Positions 24,989 to 33,359 of a DNA stretch of 64,000 nt are shown piece by piece. Below the pieces are notes generated by a model that searched no databases, had not been told where the DNA came from, and was given only the letters and a program-made list of their open reading frames with translations. Each line of letters opens with the position of its first letter. The stretch's first letter is position 1. The DNA comes from an uncultured Bacilli bacterium (GTDB taxonomy: Bacteria > Bacillota_I > Bacilli_A > RF39 > UBA660), in the NCBI GenBank assembly GCA_934162125.1, contig CAKPHU010000005.1, positions 65,984-129,983 on the forward strand. Direction: 5' to 3'. A program made the translations under genes and the position numbers.

Positions 24989-27208
24989 TTAACGTTTATA
25001 AGTACTGGCATTTACATTATTTATAATACTTATCTTATTACCATCAGAAGTAATTAAAATGTTACCAGTCGATGAATCACTTTGTCGATAAGTAGTAATT
25101 CCATAACTGTTTAGTTTAGCTTTATTTTCTGCACTTGGATATTTAGGTGCATAATAATTTGGAACTATTACATATTTTGGCTTAGCAGTACTTAAGAATG
25201 TACTAGAAATGTAACCGTTTCCATGATGTGGATATTTTAAAACATCTATCTTTAGGCTTATTCCTAGTGATGATGCATTACTTTGAAGAGCATCAACGCT
25301 TAACTGACTACCAGCATCTCCAGTAAACATAAAGGTATTATTTTTATATTTAAGAATGAAGATGAAGGAATTTTCATTTTTGTTGCTACCAATTTTATTA
25401 GGAGCTAAGAAGTATAAAGTCATGTCGCCAACTACAACCTTCTTTGGTGGTTTAATAATTTTTGGTGTTTTCTTACTACTTCTTAATGTATCTACAATGT
25501 GTTCTTGATCGAATGATGTACAAGTTCCATTCTTAACACAATTGAAGATGTCATCTGGATAATATATTTCACTTACTTGGAAGTTATTAATTATATCTGC
25601 TTGAGCTGCAATGTGGTCGTTGTCTAAGTGAGAACCAATCATTAAATCTATTTTCTTAACGCCTAATTGATTTAAGTATGGTATTACTTTTGTACGACAA
25701 TCCCATCTTCCACTATCAATAAGAATAGTTTTACTACTTGTTCTAATTAGGATTGCATCATCGTAGTGACCACTTGCGATAAAGTGAATTTCAATACCTT
25801 TTAGAGCGATGCCTGTATTGCCACCTGTGTTACCTCCGGTATTGCCACCTGTGTTTCCACCAGTATTTCCTCCAGTGTTGCCTCCGGTATTTCCGCCGGT
25901 ATTTCCGCCGGTGTTACCTCCAGTATTTCCTCCAGTGTTACCACCTGTGTTACCTCCAGTATTTCCTCCAGTGTTGCCTCCGGTATTTCCGCCTGTATTG
26001 CCTCCAGTGTTACCGCCTGTATTTCCACCGGTATTTCCTCCAGTGTTGCCTCCGGTATTTCCGCCTGTGTTACCTCCAGTATTTCCTCCGGATGTACCAT
26101 TTTTGTTTTCTAATTTACAAGTTATTGTTTTAACATTTCCAGCTTTATCATATATTTTTACTTCTGCTATGGCCATTTCTTTACCAATAACTATTTTTGA
26201 AACATTGTATGCATTGCCATTTATTACATATCTGTCAATACCAACATTGTCTTTGGCATTAATTGTGATAATTGATTGACCATTTTTATAATATCCACTA
26301 CAACTACCAGTTGGTGGTGTTTTATCAATTGTTCCAACAGAGATAGTTTGTTCAATACAGTTGTTTTTAGCGTCATAAATGTAGAACTTATATTCTCCGT
26401 TTTTTGTTACTTTATATTGAATTGTAGTATTGGTACTCGTTTGACCATTTGGTAATTTTATGTAGTTGTAATATGGACTATCAGTTTTAAATTCAATAAC
26501 TTTGTAGCCATCAGAATAATTGTTACTTGCAAGACCTAAGCTATAATTCATTTCATATACTATGACCGTTCGAACAGCTTTGGCTTCTTTACCACTACTA
26601 TTTTTAGCAGTATAGGTTACTTGATAAGTTCCAACATTGTTAGTATTTACGTTACTATCTACTTTAATACTACTAGTAAGATCACCATCTTTACCATCCT
26701 TAGCCGTAGCACCAGGATCTGTAAATGCTGTTCCTTTTAGGACATGGAAGGTTTCTCCACCTTTTATTTTAATCATGAACTCATCATAAATAATAACGTA
26801 TCTTGTTAACTGAGAAGTTATACCATTATAATTGAAGTCATAGGTTACTTGATATTTTCCTTTAGTAGTAGTATCTACTTCTCCTGTAATGGTTACATAC
26901 TTTCTTAAGTCTTCTTTTGAACCAGTTAGAGAAAAACCTGGTTCTTCGTAAGTGTCACCAATATATAATTTGGTTACTTTATCACCATTTAAACTAAAAC
27001 GTACTGTTTCTGTTCCAGTAGTGATAACCTCTTCTGCTTTGTTTTCACTTTGTTTGTTGGGTGTGAATAAAAATAAGACTAAGGCAAAAACAAAAACACC
27101 GACTGTAATACCGCAAATTATATTTGTTATTTTCTGAGCTTGGGTTTTCTTTTTTTTCTTTTTCTTTTTGTTTTTATTTAAATTTTCAAAACCAAAATTC
27201 ATATCCAT
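24989..27208 (-). CDS. Membrane-anchored protein with Ig-like domains, (GGNT)23 linker and ComEC-like MBL hydrolase
   Basis: 739 residues. A Lys-rich cytoplasmic start precedes one membrane helix (about 28-48). Outside follow DUF5011/Ig-like modules (motifs KGTAFTDPGATAKDGKDGD; GTYQVTYTAKNSSG) and a further Ig-like module (about 225-350, KTPPTGSCSG). Then a 92-residue (GGNT)23 linker (DNA 25814-26089) and a C-terminal metallo-beta-lactamase fold like the ComEC C-terminal domain. Metal ligands are seen in GSHLDNDHIAAQ, FTGDAG and KYPHHGNG. ComEC-like MBL domains are nucleases or phosphodiesterases; a surface-tethered form could act on extracellular DNA or wall polymers. Start follows AGGATTTGGTATT. 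Confidence 0.85.
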   Translation of the reverse strand: MDMNFGFENLNKNKKKKKKKKTQAQKITNIICGITVGVFVFALVLFLFTPNKQSENKAEEVITTGTETVRFSLNGDKVTKLYIGDTYEEPGFSLTGSKEDLRKYVTITGEVDTTTKGKYQVTYDFNYNGITSQLTRYVIIYDEFMIKIKGGETFHVLKGTAFTDPGATAKDGKDGDLTSSIKVDSNVNTNNVGTYQVTYTAKNSSGKEAKAVRTVIVYEMNYSLGLASNNYSDGYKVIEFKTDSPYYNYIKLPNGQTSTNTTIQYKVTKNGEYKFYIYDAKNNCIEQTISVGTIDKTPPTGSCSGYYKNGQSIITINAKDNVGIDRYVINGNAYNVSKIVIGKEMAIAEVKIYDKAGNVKTITCKLENKNGTSGGNTGGNTGGNTGGNTGGNTGGNTGGNTGGNTGGNTGGNTGGNTGGNTGGNTGGNTGGNTGGNTGGNTGGNTGGNTGGNTGGNTGGNTGGNTGIALKGIEIHFIASGHYDDAILIRTSSKTILIDSGRWDCRTKVIPYLNQLGVKKIDLMIGSHLDNDHIAAQADIINNFQVSEIYYPDDIFNCVKNGTCTSFDQEHIVDTLRSSKKTPKIIKPPKKVVVGDMTLYFLAPNKIGSNKNENSFIFILKYKNNTFMFTGDAGSQLSVDALQSNASSLGISLKIDVLKYPHHGNGYISSTFLSTAKPKYVIVPNYYAPKYPSAENKAKLNSYGITTYRQSDSSTGNILITSDGNKISIINNVNASTYKR
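25814..26089 (-). repeat. 12-bp coding minisatellite, 23 units (GGNT)23
   Basis: Twenty-three in-frame units of GG(A/T/C)GG(N)AA(T/C)AC(N) encode Gly-Gly-Asn-Thr between the Ig-like and MBL domains. Codons vary mostly at third positions, so the protein repeat is conserved better than the DNA. Such tracts change length by slippage. Confidence 0.95.
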
Positions 27209-27289
27209 AATACCAAATCCTATCGTTTTCTATTTTTATTATATCGCATAAATTGGCAATAGAAAAGAGAAGATTTTTATTCTTCCCTT

Positions 27290-28132
27290 TTATTTACCGC
27301 CTTGTACTTCATATGAGTCCGTTACTACAAAGAAGGCATGTTCATCTATTAATTTTATACCTTCAGTAACTTGATAATATTCTCTTGTTGGGACTACGGT
27401 TAAAATAACTTTGTTTCTCTTAGATAGATAGCCACCTTTAGTTTCAAAAACAGTAGTACTATGTCCTAGTGTACGAATAATGTAGTCTTTAATTGCTTCA
27501 TCTTCAGAACTAATTATGTAGAATGCTTTATTGTTAGAAGTTCCTAAAAGGACTTTATTAATCAAAAGACTATTTAGATAAATTATTATTCCAGCGTACA
27601 TAACATTAGTCCATCCAAAGAAAAGACCACCAATTATTACAACAAGAAAGTTCATAACACCACTAGTTTTAGCAATAGGAACTTTATAGTACTTTTCAAA
27701 TATTTGACTAATTACAGCAAGTCCTCCACTACTATAACCTGTTTTATACATAATACCATTTGCGATACCACTAAGGATACCAGCAAATAGAACAATAATC
27801 ATAATGTCATTGTCTCCAGTTTGAATAATATCATTTAAAGGAGAAGTTAATTCAACAAATAATGGATATAGTAAAGCTCCAATCGAAGACATAATTGTTT
27901 TTTCAACACCTAAGTAAACAAGACTTAAGATAGCACAAGCAATAGCAATGATTAAAATCATGACTGCTGGATCAATACCATAAACATGGTTAGTGATAGT
28001 GGCAATTCCGCCAGAACCACCTGTTACTAAGCTTAGTGGAAATAGAAAAATATTATATATTACAGCACTCATAAAAAGGCCAACAATTAATAGTGCGATA
28101 TTGCGTAGTTTTCTTTCAGTGAGTTTTTTCAT
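27290..28132 (-). CDS. YitT/DUF2179 membrane protein, copy 2
   Basis: 280 residues: five or six membrane segments followed by a soluble DUF2179 domain (about 205-275; segments AFYIISSEDEAIKDYIIRTL and GGYLSKRNKVILTVVPTREY). GGSGGIATITNHVYGIDPAV and the GMIYKTGYSSGGLAVISQI motif are typical. Function in Firmicutes is not firmly known; a transporter or ligand-gated membrane protein is suspected. It directly follows a paralogue and prfB. Confidence 0.88.
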   Translation of the reverse strand: MKKLTERKLRNIALLIVGLFMSAVIYNIFLFPLSLVTGGSGGIATITNHVYGIDPAVMILIIAIACAILSLVYLGVEKTIMSSIGALLYPLFVELTSPLNDIIQTGDNDIMIIVLFAGILSGIANGIMYKTGYSSGGLAVISQIFEKYYKVPIAKTSGVMNFLVVIIGGLFFGWTNVMYAGIIIYLNSLLINKVLLGTSNNKAFYIISSEDEAIKDYIIRTLGHSTTVFETKGGYLSKRNKVILTVVPTREYYQVTEGIKLIDEHAFFVVTDSYEVQGGK

Positions 28133-29014
28133 CTATTCACCTCCAAAAACTTCATAAGCGTCAGTTACAACGAAGAAGGCTTCTGGATCAATATCTGAAA
28201 TACCTTCTTTTAGTCGATAATAATCTTTGGTAGGTAAAACACACATTAGAACAGTTTGTTTTTCTTTAGCAAAACCTCCACGAGCATTAAATTCTGTTAC
28301 ACCATGGTTTAATTCTTCCAAAATAAATTTCTTAATAGCTTTTTCTTCATCTGTTACGATATAAAATGCTTTACTATCAGATACACCTAGAATTACACGA
28401 TCTGAGATATAACTAACAATGTATAAAACAACAATTGCGTACATTATTTTAGTTATACCGAAGACAAACCCTGATGTTAGAACAATAACACCATCAGTGA
28501 AAAGCATACTTTTGCCCATACCCTTTTTAGCAAACTTACTAATTATCTGGGTTAAGATATCTGTTCCGCCAGTAGTATAACCAGCTTTATAAATCATACC
28601 TGCACCAAAACCAAAAGTCACACCACCAAAAATAGCTGTTAATAAAAGTTGGCTGTTATCAAAGACGATTAAGTCTGTGATGTTGGCAGTTAAACGAACT
28701 AGTAATGGGTATAATAATGAGCCTAAAATCGTGGCTTGGGTTTTTTCTTTGCCTAGAAAGAAGTAACTTACAATAAGAAGTAAGACATTTCCAACAAAGA
28801 TAATCATAGAATTATCCCAACCAAATAACTGATGAAGGATAATAGCTGCTCCGCCGACTCCGTTAGCTACCAAATTATTAGGAGCTAGAAACAGATTGTA
28901 GGATAAAGCAACTATCAAACAGCCAACAAAGAAACTTATAAATCTTTTAAGACGTGATTTGTGCTTTATTTGATCTAAAATCCTAAAATTTTTAGTTTGT
29001 GAAATAATATGCAT
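28133..29014 (-). CDS. YitT/DUF2179 membrane protein, copy 1
   Basis: 293 residues with the same plan as the next gene: basic start, membrane domain containing NGVGGAAIILHQLFGWD and GMIYKAGYTTGGTDILTQII, then DUF2179 (KAFYIVTDEEKAIKKFILEEL, FAKEKQTVLMCVLPTKDYY). The two copies differ throughout, so they are old paralogues. Its stop abuts the next start, and its own start overlaps the prfB stop by one base, giving a prfB-yitT-yitT operon closed by a terminator near 27263-27290. Confidence 0.88.
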   Translation of the reverse strand: MHIISQTKNFRILDQIKHKSRLKRFISFFVGCLIVALSYNLFLAPNNLVANGVGGAAIILHQLFGWDNSMIIFVGNVLLLIVSYFFLGKEKTQATILGSLLYPLLVRLTANITDLIVFDNSQLLLTAIFGGVTFGFGAGMIYKAGYTTGGTDILTQIISKFAKKGMGKSMLFTDGVIVLTSGFVFGITKIMYAIVVLYIVSYISDRVILGVSDSKAFYIVTDEEKAIKKFILEELNHGVTEFNARGGFAKEKQTVLMCVLPTKDYYRLKEGISDIDPEAFFVVTDAYEVFGGE

Positions 29015-30112
29015 TATAATCCCCTCTTTAAACTCGCTTCTATAAATAAGTCTAGATTTCCATCTAATACTTTATCAACATTACTTGTTTCAACATTAGT
29101 TCTATGATCTTTGATTAAAGAATATGGATGAAGAACATAACTACGTATTTGAGAACCAAATTCAATATTTTTTTGTTCTCCTTTTAGCTGACTTAACTCT
29201 CTATTTTGTTCTTCTATTTTTAACATTAAGAGTTTATTTTTTAAAACTCTAAGAGCTTCTTCCTTATTTTGAATTTGACTACGTTCATTTTGACAAGTTA
29301 CTACTATTTTAGTTGGTAAGTGTGTAATTCTTACAGCTGAGTCGGTAGTATTAACGCTTTGTCCACCAGCACCTGATGAATGATAAACATCTATTTTCAA
29401 ATCTTTTTCATCAATTACTATACTGTTGTCTTGTTCTATTTCTGGTGTTACATCAACAGAAGCAAAGGAAGTGTGACGCCTGTTATTGGAATCGAACGGA
29501 GAAAGACGAACAAGTCTATGAACTCCTTTTTCATTTTTTAAGTAGCCATAAGCATTAGATCCACATATCATAATTGATACACTTTTAATGCCAGCTTCAT
29601 CACCATCTTGATAGTCAAGTACTTTTATTTTATAACCTTTTTTCTCACACCATCTTGTATACATACGATAAAGCATTAGAGCCCAATCACAAGATTCTGT
29701 ACCACCTGCTCCTGGATGAATGTCTAAGATACAATTATTATGGTCATATGGTCCATTTAATAAAACTAAAAGACTTAATTTTTCTACTTTGCCTGGTAGT
29801 TCTTCAGTAAAATCAATAATTTGATTGTAGACATGTTCATCCATTTCTATTGTTAATAATTCTAATAAGTCAATATTTTCATTAATAGTGTTTTTTAAAT
29901 TTTCAACATTTTCGATCAGTTCTTTTTTTTCATTTATTTCTTTAATAATTTCTTCAGCTTTATTACGGTCATCCCAAAAATTAGGAGCCTTAGTTTTTTC
30001 TTGTAAGTCTTCTAATTCTTTCTTTTTACTGTCGATGTCAAAGTGACCTCCATAAATCTGTTACTTTATCTAAATTTTCTTTTAAAGTACGTTCAAGTTC
30101 TTTTATATCCAT
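29014..30112 (-). CDS. prfB: Peptide chain release factor 2, with programmed +1 frameshift
   Basis: Terminates translation at UGA and UAA. Reading starts at ATG 30112 (RBS GAGAGGTG) and gives 24 residues, MDIKELERTLKENLDKVTDL then WRSL, before an in-frame TGA at 30038-30040. A +1 shift at CTT TGA C continues DIDSKKKELEDLQEK for 341 more residues; the total of 365 equals the family norm. RF2 signatures are present: SPF tripeptide in LVRLSPFDSNNRR and GGQ in HSSGAGGQSVNTTDSAV. High RF2 ends translation at the TGA, low RF2 permits the shift, so the gene is autoregulated. Confidence 0.97.
30037..30049 (-). promoter_or_regulatory. prfB programmed frameshift site
   Basis: The minus strand reads AGGTCACTTTGAC: an internal Shine-Dalgarno AGG, the slippery CTT, then TGA C. 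This matches the conserved RF2 recoding cassette. Confidence 0.95.
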
Positions 30113-30159
30113 AAAAACACCTCTCTTATAGATTGGCTATTATTAATATTTTTTATGTT

Positions 30160-30188
30160 ATAATAATAGCATACTTTTGTCTTTTCAA
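30160..30188 (-). promoter_or_regulatory. Promoter of prfB operon
   Basis: TTGAAA (30183-30188), 17-base spacer and TATTAT (30160-30165) on the minus strand, about 50 bases before the prfB start. Confidence 0.65.
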
Positions 30189-30237
30189 CAACTTAATATT
30201 TTGTGAATATTTGTTGTCATTTTGCATATATTATTAG

Positions 30238-30335
30238 TGAGGAAGGTTCACTATTACGTGTGAAGATCCTCTGTAAATAGATAGAGAGAACATTCTCTCA
30301 TGAAAAAGAGATATCTAAAAAATATCTCTTTTAAT
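30238..30335 (+). ncRNA. Candidate small structured RNA
   Basis: A gene-free stretch folds on the plus strand into three consecutive stem-loops: GAGGA...TCCTC with inner TTCAC/GTGAA (30239-30271), GAGAGA/TCTCTC (30284-30299) and an 11-bp terminator stem followed by T-rich sequence (30304-30332). The last stem is also a good terminator for the convergent minus gene. A bidirectional terminator there implies a plus-strand transcript, yet no plus ORF exists. The promoter is unclear (TATATT/TATTAT near 30227-30234). I do not recognise a known RNA family. Confidence 0.4.
30304..30332. terminator. Bidirectional terminator between candidate RNA and the 30331-30642 gene
   Basis: Perfect 11-bp stem AAAAGAGATAT / ATATCTCTTTT with a seven-base loop; T-rich sequence follows on both strands. 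Confidence 0.82.
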
Positions 30336-30642
30336 TTTCGTTTTTTAATGACTGAGCTCTTAATTTAATTATTTTAGCAACAATAAGTCCAAATATTGTG
30401 ATTAAAATAGCAACAATATACATATTTCTAATATAGGAATCTGTTGCTTGATTAGACAATAAAAAAACTTTTATTGACATTATGACAATAATTAGAGCAC
30501 TTATAGAAAAGGTAAAGTATTTGGTTAATTTACTAATAAACAATAATAGTTCTTGCTTTTCTGTACTCTTAGTAAATTTTTGCCAACTTTTTTTATATTT
30601 ACTTTGATGATTATTGTTTTTCTTTTTGGTGTCCCTTCCCAT
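30331..30642 (-). CDS. Small two-helix membrane protein, hypothetical
   Basis: 103 residues starting MGRDTKKKNNNHQSK: a very basic soluble N-terminus, two membrane helices (YFTFSISALIIVIMSIKVFL and NMYIVAILITIFGLIVAKII) and a short basic tail. A longer start 18 bases upstream is unlikely because TTTACT-17-TATAAT (30665-30693) would begin transcription at that codon, and the GGAGG within it is placed as ribosome-binding site for the inner ATG. No known family recognised. It is transcribed alone and ends at the bidirectional terminator. Confidence 0.65.
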   Translation of the reverse strand: MGRDTKKKNNNHQSKYKKSWQKFTKSTEKQELLLFISKLTKYFTFSISALIIVIMSIKVFLLSNQATDSYIRNMYIVAILITIFGLIVAKIIKLRAQSLKNEN

Positions 30643-30664
30643 ATTCTTTTTTTCCTCCATGAGT

Positions 30665-30693
30665 ATTATATCATGAGAAATAAAAAGAGTAAA
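30665..30693 (-). promoter_or_regulatory. Promoter of the small membrane protein gene
   Basis: TTTACT (30688-30693), 17-base spacer ending TGA, and TATAAT (30665-30670) on the minus strand. Confidence 0.78.
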
Positions 30694-30703
30694 ACATTTC
30701 GTC

Positions 30704-32203
30704 TTACTCTTCTGAGTAGCAAGAATCTAAGGCTTCTTCAAGTTCAGCTATTCTTTCATCTTTTTCTTTTATTGTTAGTTCGTAATTACTTAGAAGATTT
30801 TCATAATAAAGATTTCGTTCGTCCTCTAAAATTTTTCCGTAGTTGGCTTTTAGTTTGGCTATGTTTTCAGCCGTTGTGTAGATTTTAATTTCTTGATTAC
30901 TGTAATCAACTATTTTCTTATTATTTATATCTTTAATAATTGTATTTATAGCTTGAAACGGATTATCTTTACCTTGAACATTTATATATAGATAGTTATC
31001 AATTATATCTATTTTAGTGTCATAAACTTTAGAATGGGATGTAACTATTCTAAGATCATTATCAGTAGATGGTTCTAGATAATTGATGTAACGATGATCT
31101 AGAACTAAGTCTTCTTGCATTGGAATTGTTTTTTCTTCAGTAATATAGTCACTATTTTCAATACTATTAACCATTTTGTAATTTGGTAAGTCAACAAAGA
31201 CTAAACCTGTACCAACTCCAAAAGATAAAAGACTTATTAGGAAGATTTTGCCATATAAAGTAGTATTTATTTTATGATTGGTTACAAAATTAAATATTAT
31301 CAGAAGTAAAACAATGTTGACAGCTAAACAGCTAGCAATACTTACAAATAGTCCAAGGAATGTTAAGGTTGTTTTGATAACTAAGAGAGACAATATTAGG
31401 AAGATAACCATTGATATCAAAGTAAAACATAAGAACGCTGCTAAAAAGATAGCAAAGGCTTTAACAACGCCGATAAAGAATTTAAGTAAACCATTAATAA
31501 ATTTATATCCAGTGTGTTCAGGATCTCTTATAATGACTTTAGTAGTTCCTTTATAAATGGTATTGGTGTTAGTGTTATTTGAAGAATCTTTTTCAGATGG
31601 GGTTTTTGCACTATCTTCTTTTACTTCTTCTTTGATTGGTGGTGCTTCTTTAACTATTTCAAAATAGTCTAAGTATCTAGTTTTAAATGTATAAAATAAA
31701 ACGATGATACTGATTGTTACACAGGCAAAAGTATAGATGCCACTGCTTATTAGATAAATTGGTCTGTAAACAGTAAAATGAAATGGACTTAATAAGCCAT
31801 ATAAAACACTAGAAATAGCTTTTCCAAAAATATACAATAAGATATTAAGAACAACTAATATTACGGCTTCTTCAAAAATACATTTTATTTTCTCTTTAAA
31901 TTTTAAGCTACCGAATAAATCTATTGTTTTAGTTAAATACATTAAGAAGTCATCAATAAACTTATTAATGTTATTCTTTCCTTGTTTAGTATTATTTATC
32001 TCTTTTACATCTTGATGCATTAGTTCATCTAAAGTTAAATTAAATAGCTCACATATTTGTAATACTTTATCCATTTCTGGATAAGCTTGATTTGATTCCC
32101 ATTTGGAAACTGACTGTCTAGAAACATTTAGTTTATCAGCTAGAGCTTCTTGTGATAAGTTATGTTCTTTTCTTAATTTCTTAAGATTGTCTGCTAAATT
32201 CAT
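30704..32203 (-). CDS. XRE-family transcriptional regulator with membrane domain
   Basis: 499 residues. Residues 1-65 are a Cro/CI HTH (LRKEHNLSQEALADKLNVSR, QSVSKWESNQAYPEMDKV). After a linker come several membrane segments (about 105-175 and 230-340), then an extracytoplasmic beta-rich part containing VLDHRYINYLEPSTDNDLRI and a C-terminal coiled coil (YELTIKEKDERIAELEEALD). HTH proteins with a membrane sensor are common in Firmicutes and often regulate their own locus. Signal and targets are unknown. It stands alone, with an ordinary AAAGGAGAGAAAAAT start. Confidence 0.8.
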   Translation of the reverse strand: MNLADNLKKLRKEHNLSQEALADKLNVSRQSVSKWESNQAYPEMDKVLQICELFNLTLDELMHQDVKEINNTKQGKNNINKFIDDFLMYLTKTIDLFGSLKFKEKIKCIFEEAVILVVLNILLYIFGKAISSVLYGLLSPFHFTVYRPIYLISSGIYTFACVTISIIVLFYTFKTRYLDYFEIVKEAPPIKEEVKEDSAKTPSEKDSSNNTNTNTIYKGTTKVIIRDPEHTGYKFINGLLKFFIGVVKAFAIFLAAFLCFTLISMVIFLILSLLVIKTTLTFLGLFVSIASCLAVNIVLLLIIFNFVTNHKINTTLYGKIFLISLLSFGVGTGLVFVDLPNYKMVNSIENSDYITEEKTIPMQEDLVLDHRYINYLEPSTDNDLRIVTSHSKVYDTKIDIIDNYLYINVQGKDNPFQAINTIIKDINNKKIVDYSNQEIKIYTTAENIAKLKANYGKILEDERNLYYENLLSNYELTIKEKDERIAELEEALDSCYSEE

Positions 32204-32307
32204 ATTTTTCTCTCCTTTTCACTAAACATTGTAGACTTTCTACCAGTTGCATTCTACCAATTCTTAGTTGTTTTTTGTCAATTGATGGTTGCAAAAGATT
32301 TTTTCTA

Positions 32308-32670
32308 TCATATTATTGGTGTTTCAATAAACGATTTTTGCTTTTTTTGAAAATATAAAAGACATATTCCACCAACAATAAAGAGAATGCTACCTAGTAG
32401 TTTTATTTGATATAATTCTTTCTTTTCTTCTGATACTTTTTGATAGGCCTTATAATTTCTGTACACAAAATAGAGATAAATTATTATGCTGATTGTAATA
32501 CTTATTTCGAAAATTTTATTAGCTTGTTCTTTTTCGTGATAGTCATGTTCTATTATATACTTTTTCTCATGTTTGTCACCTGAAATATTTAAAATAGCGA
32601 CCACTATAAAGACTAGGCAAATAAAATCTTCGAAGTTTAATTCTTTTAAAATTTTTTCATAATCATTCAT
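32308..32670 (-). CDS. Small membrane protein, hypothetical
   Basis: 120 residues with three hydrophobic segments (FEDFICLVFIVVAILNI, ISITISIIIYLYFVYR, KLLGSILFIVGGICLLYF) separated by charged loops (GDKHEKKYIIEHDYHEKEQ). No family recognised. There is no ribosome-binding site before the ATG; instead TATAAT lies five bases upstream, so the message may be leaderless or the true start may be later. It lies between a DNA-glycosylase gene and an XRE regulator. Confidence 0.55.
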   Translation of the reverse strand: MNDYEKILKELNFEDFICLVFIVVAILNISGDKHEKKYIIEHDYHEKEQANKIFEISITISIIIYLYFVYRNYKAYQKVSEEKKELYQIKLLGSILFIVGGICLLYFQKKQKSFIETPII

Positions 32671-32695
32671 AATATATTATATTTTTGATTATGAT

Positions 32696-33346
32696 TTATA
32701 AAACTTGTTCTTGAATATATTTAATGTCTTCTATTGATTTATCAATGTTAAAGCGACCATTACCTACTGGATAGTAAATGGCATAGAATTTATAATCTTT
32801 GCCAGCTATATTTTGAACAAATTCTTTTTTACGGCAAGTAGATACAGATATCTTTTCATTTAAAACTATTGATGAAACCTGATTACCAAATAGGATTATT
32901 ACTTTAGGATTGATGATTTCAATTTCTTTTTTTAATAGTTCAAGATATTCTTTATAAACGCTATCAGGTATTACTCTAGCATCAACTTGAGTACATTTTC
33001 CTAAGTTGGTTATAAAATATTTATGTTTTGTGACATTTTCATAAACTTTTTTACTAAAGTCAACTGTCCAATCACTAGGTTTGTATTTTTTGATATCTTG
33101 ATATATCTCTTCATCAAGTAAATTGACTTCATAAAATAAATCCCAAATGTTTTTGGTACCTATCCAAGGGGATTTAGGACCAGTCCAAGTTTTTGATGAA
33201 GCAATATTTCTACCTGTAGGGTTCATAAAAACAAAACAAATATCGGGATTTTCATTACAACCTCCATTGTATATTGAGGTTAGTTCTTCCGTTCCATACT
33301 TTTCTTGCAATTTATCATATTCTTTTTCTAAGTCTTTTAATTTCAT
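32696..33346 (-). CDS. Uracil-DNA glycosylase superfamily protein
   Basis: 216 residues. The first motif FVFMNPTGRNIA corresponds to the water-activating loop of UDG enzymes, followed by TWTGPKSPWIGT; the core strand PKVIILFGNQVSSIVL and the final YYPVGNGR replace the usual 'HPS' loop. This fits the UDG fold, but the exact subfamily and catalytic residues are not the canonical ones, so specificity is uncertain. RBS TAGGAGTAAAAC. It follows a DUF1287 gene by 13 bases and a nucleoside phosphorylase, suggesting one operon. Confidence 0.7.
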   Translation of the reverse strand: MKLKDLEKEYDKLQEKYGTEELTSIYNGGCNENPDICFVFMNPTGRNIASSKTWTGPKSPWIGTKNIWDLFYEVNLLDEEIYQDIKKYKPSDWTVDFSKKVYENVTKHKYFITNLGKCTQVDARVIPDSVYKEYLELLKKEIEIINPKVIILFGNQVSSIVLNEKISVSTCRKKEFVQNIAGKDYKFYAIYYPVGNGRFNIDKSIEDIKYIQEQVL

Positions 33347-33359
33347 GTTTTACTCCTAA

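Noticed and set aside
25809..26279. Plus-strand Pro/Val-rich open frame across the repeat
   Set aside because: It is the mirror of the GGNT coding repeat (GGN read backwards gives Pro), without a ribosome-binding site.
27290..29014. Tandem YitT genes as an assembly duplication
   Set aside because: The two proteins differ along their whole length, so they are true old paralogues.
30184..30335. tRNA or SRP RNA in the gap upstream of prfB
   Set aside because: No cloverleaf, no CCA end and no SRP GGAAGGAAGCAGCC-type motif; kept only as an unassigned structured RNA.
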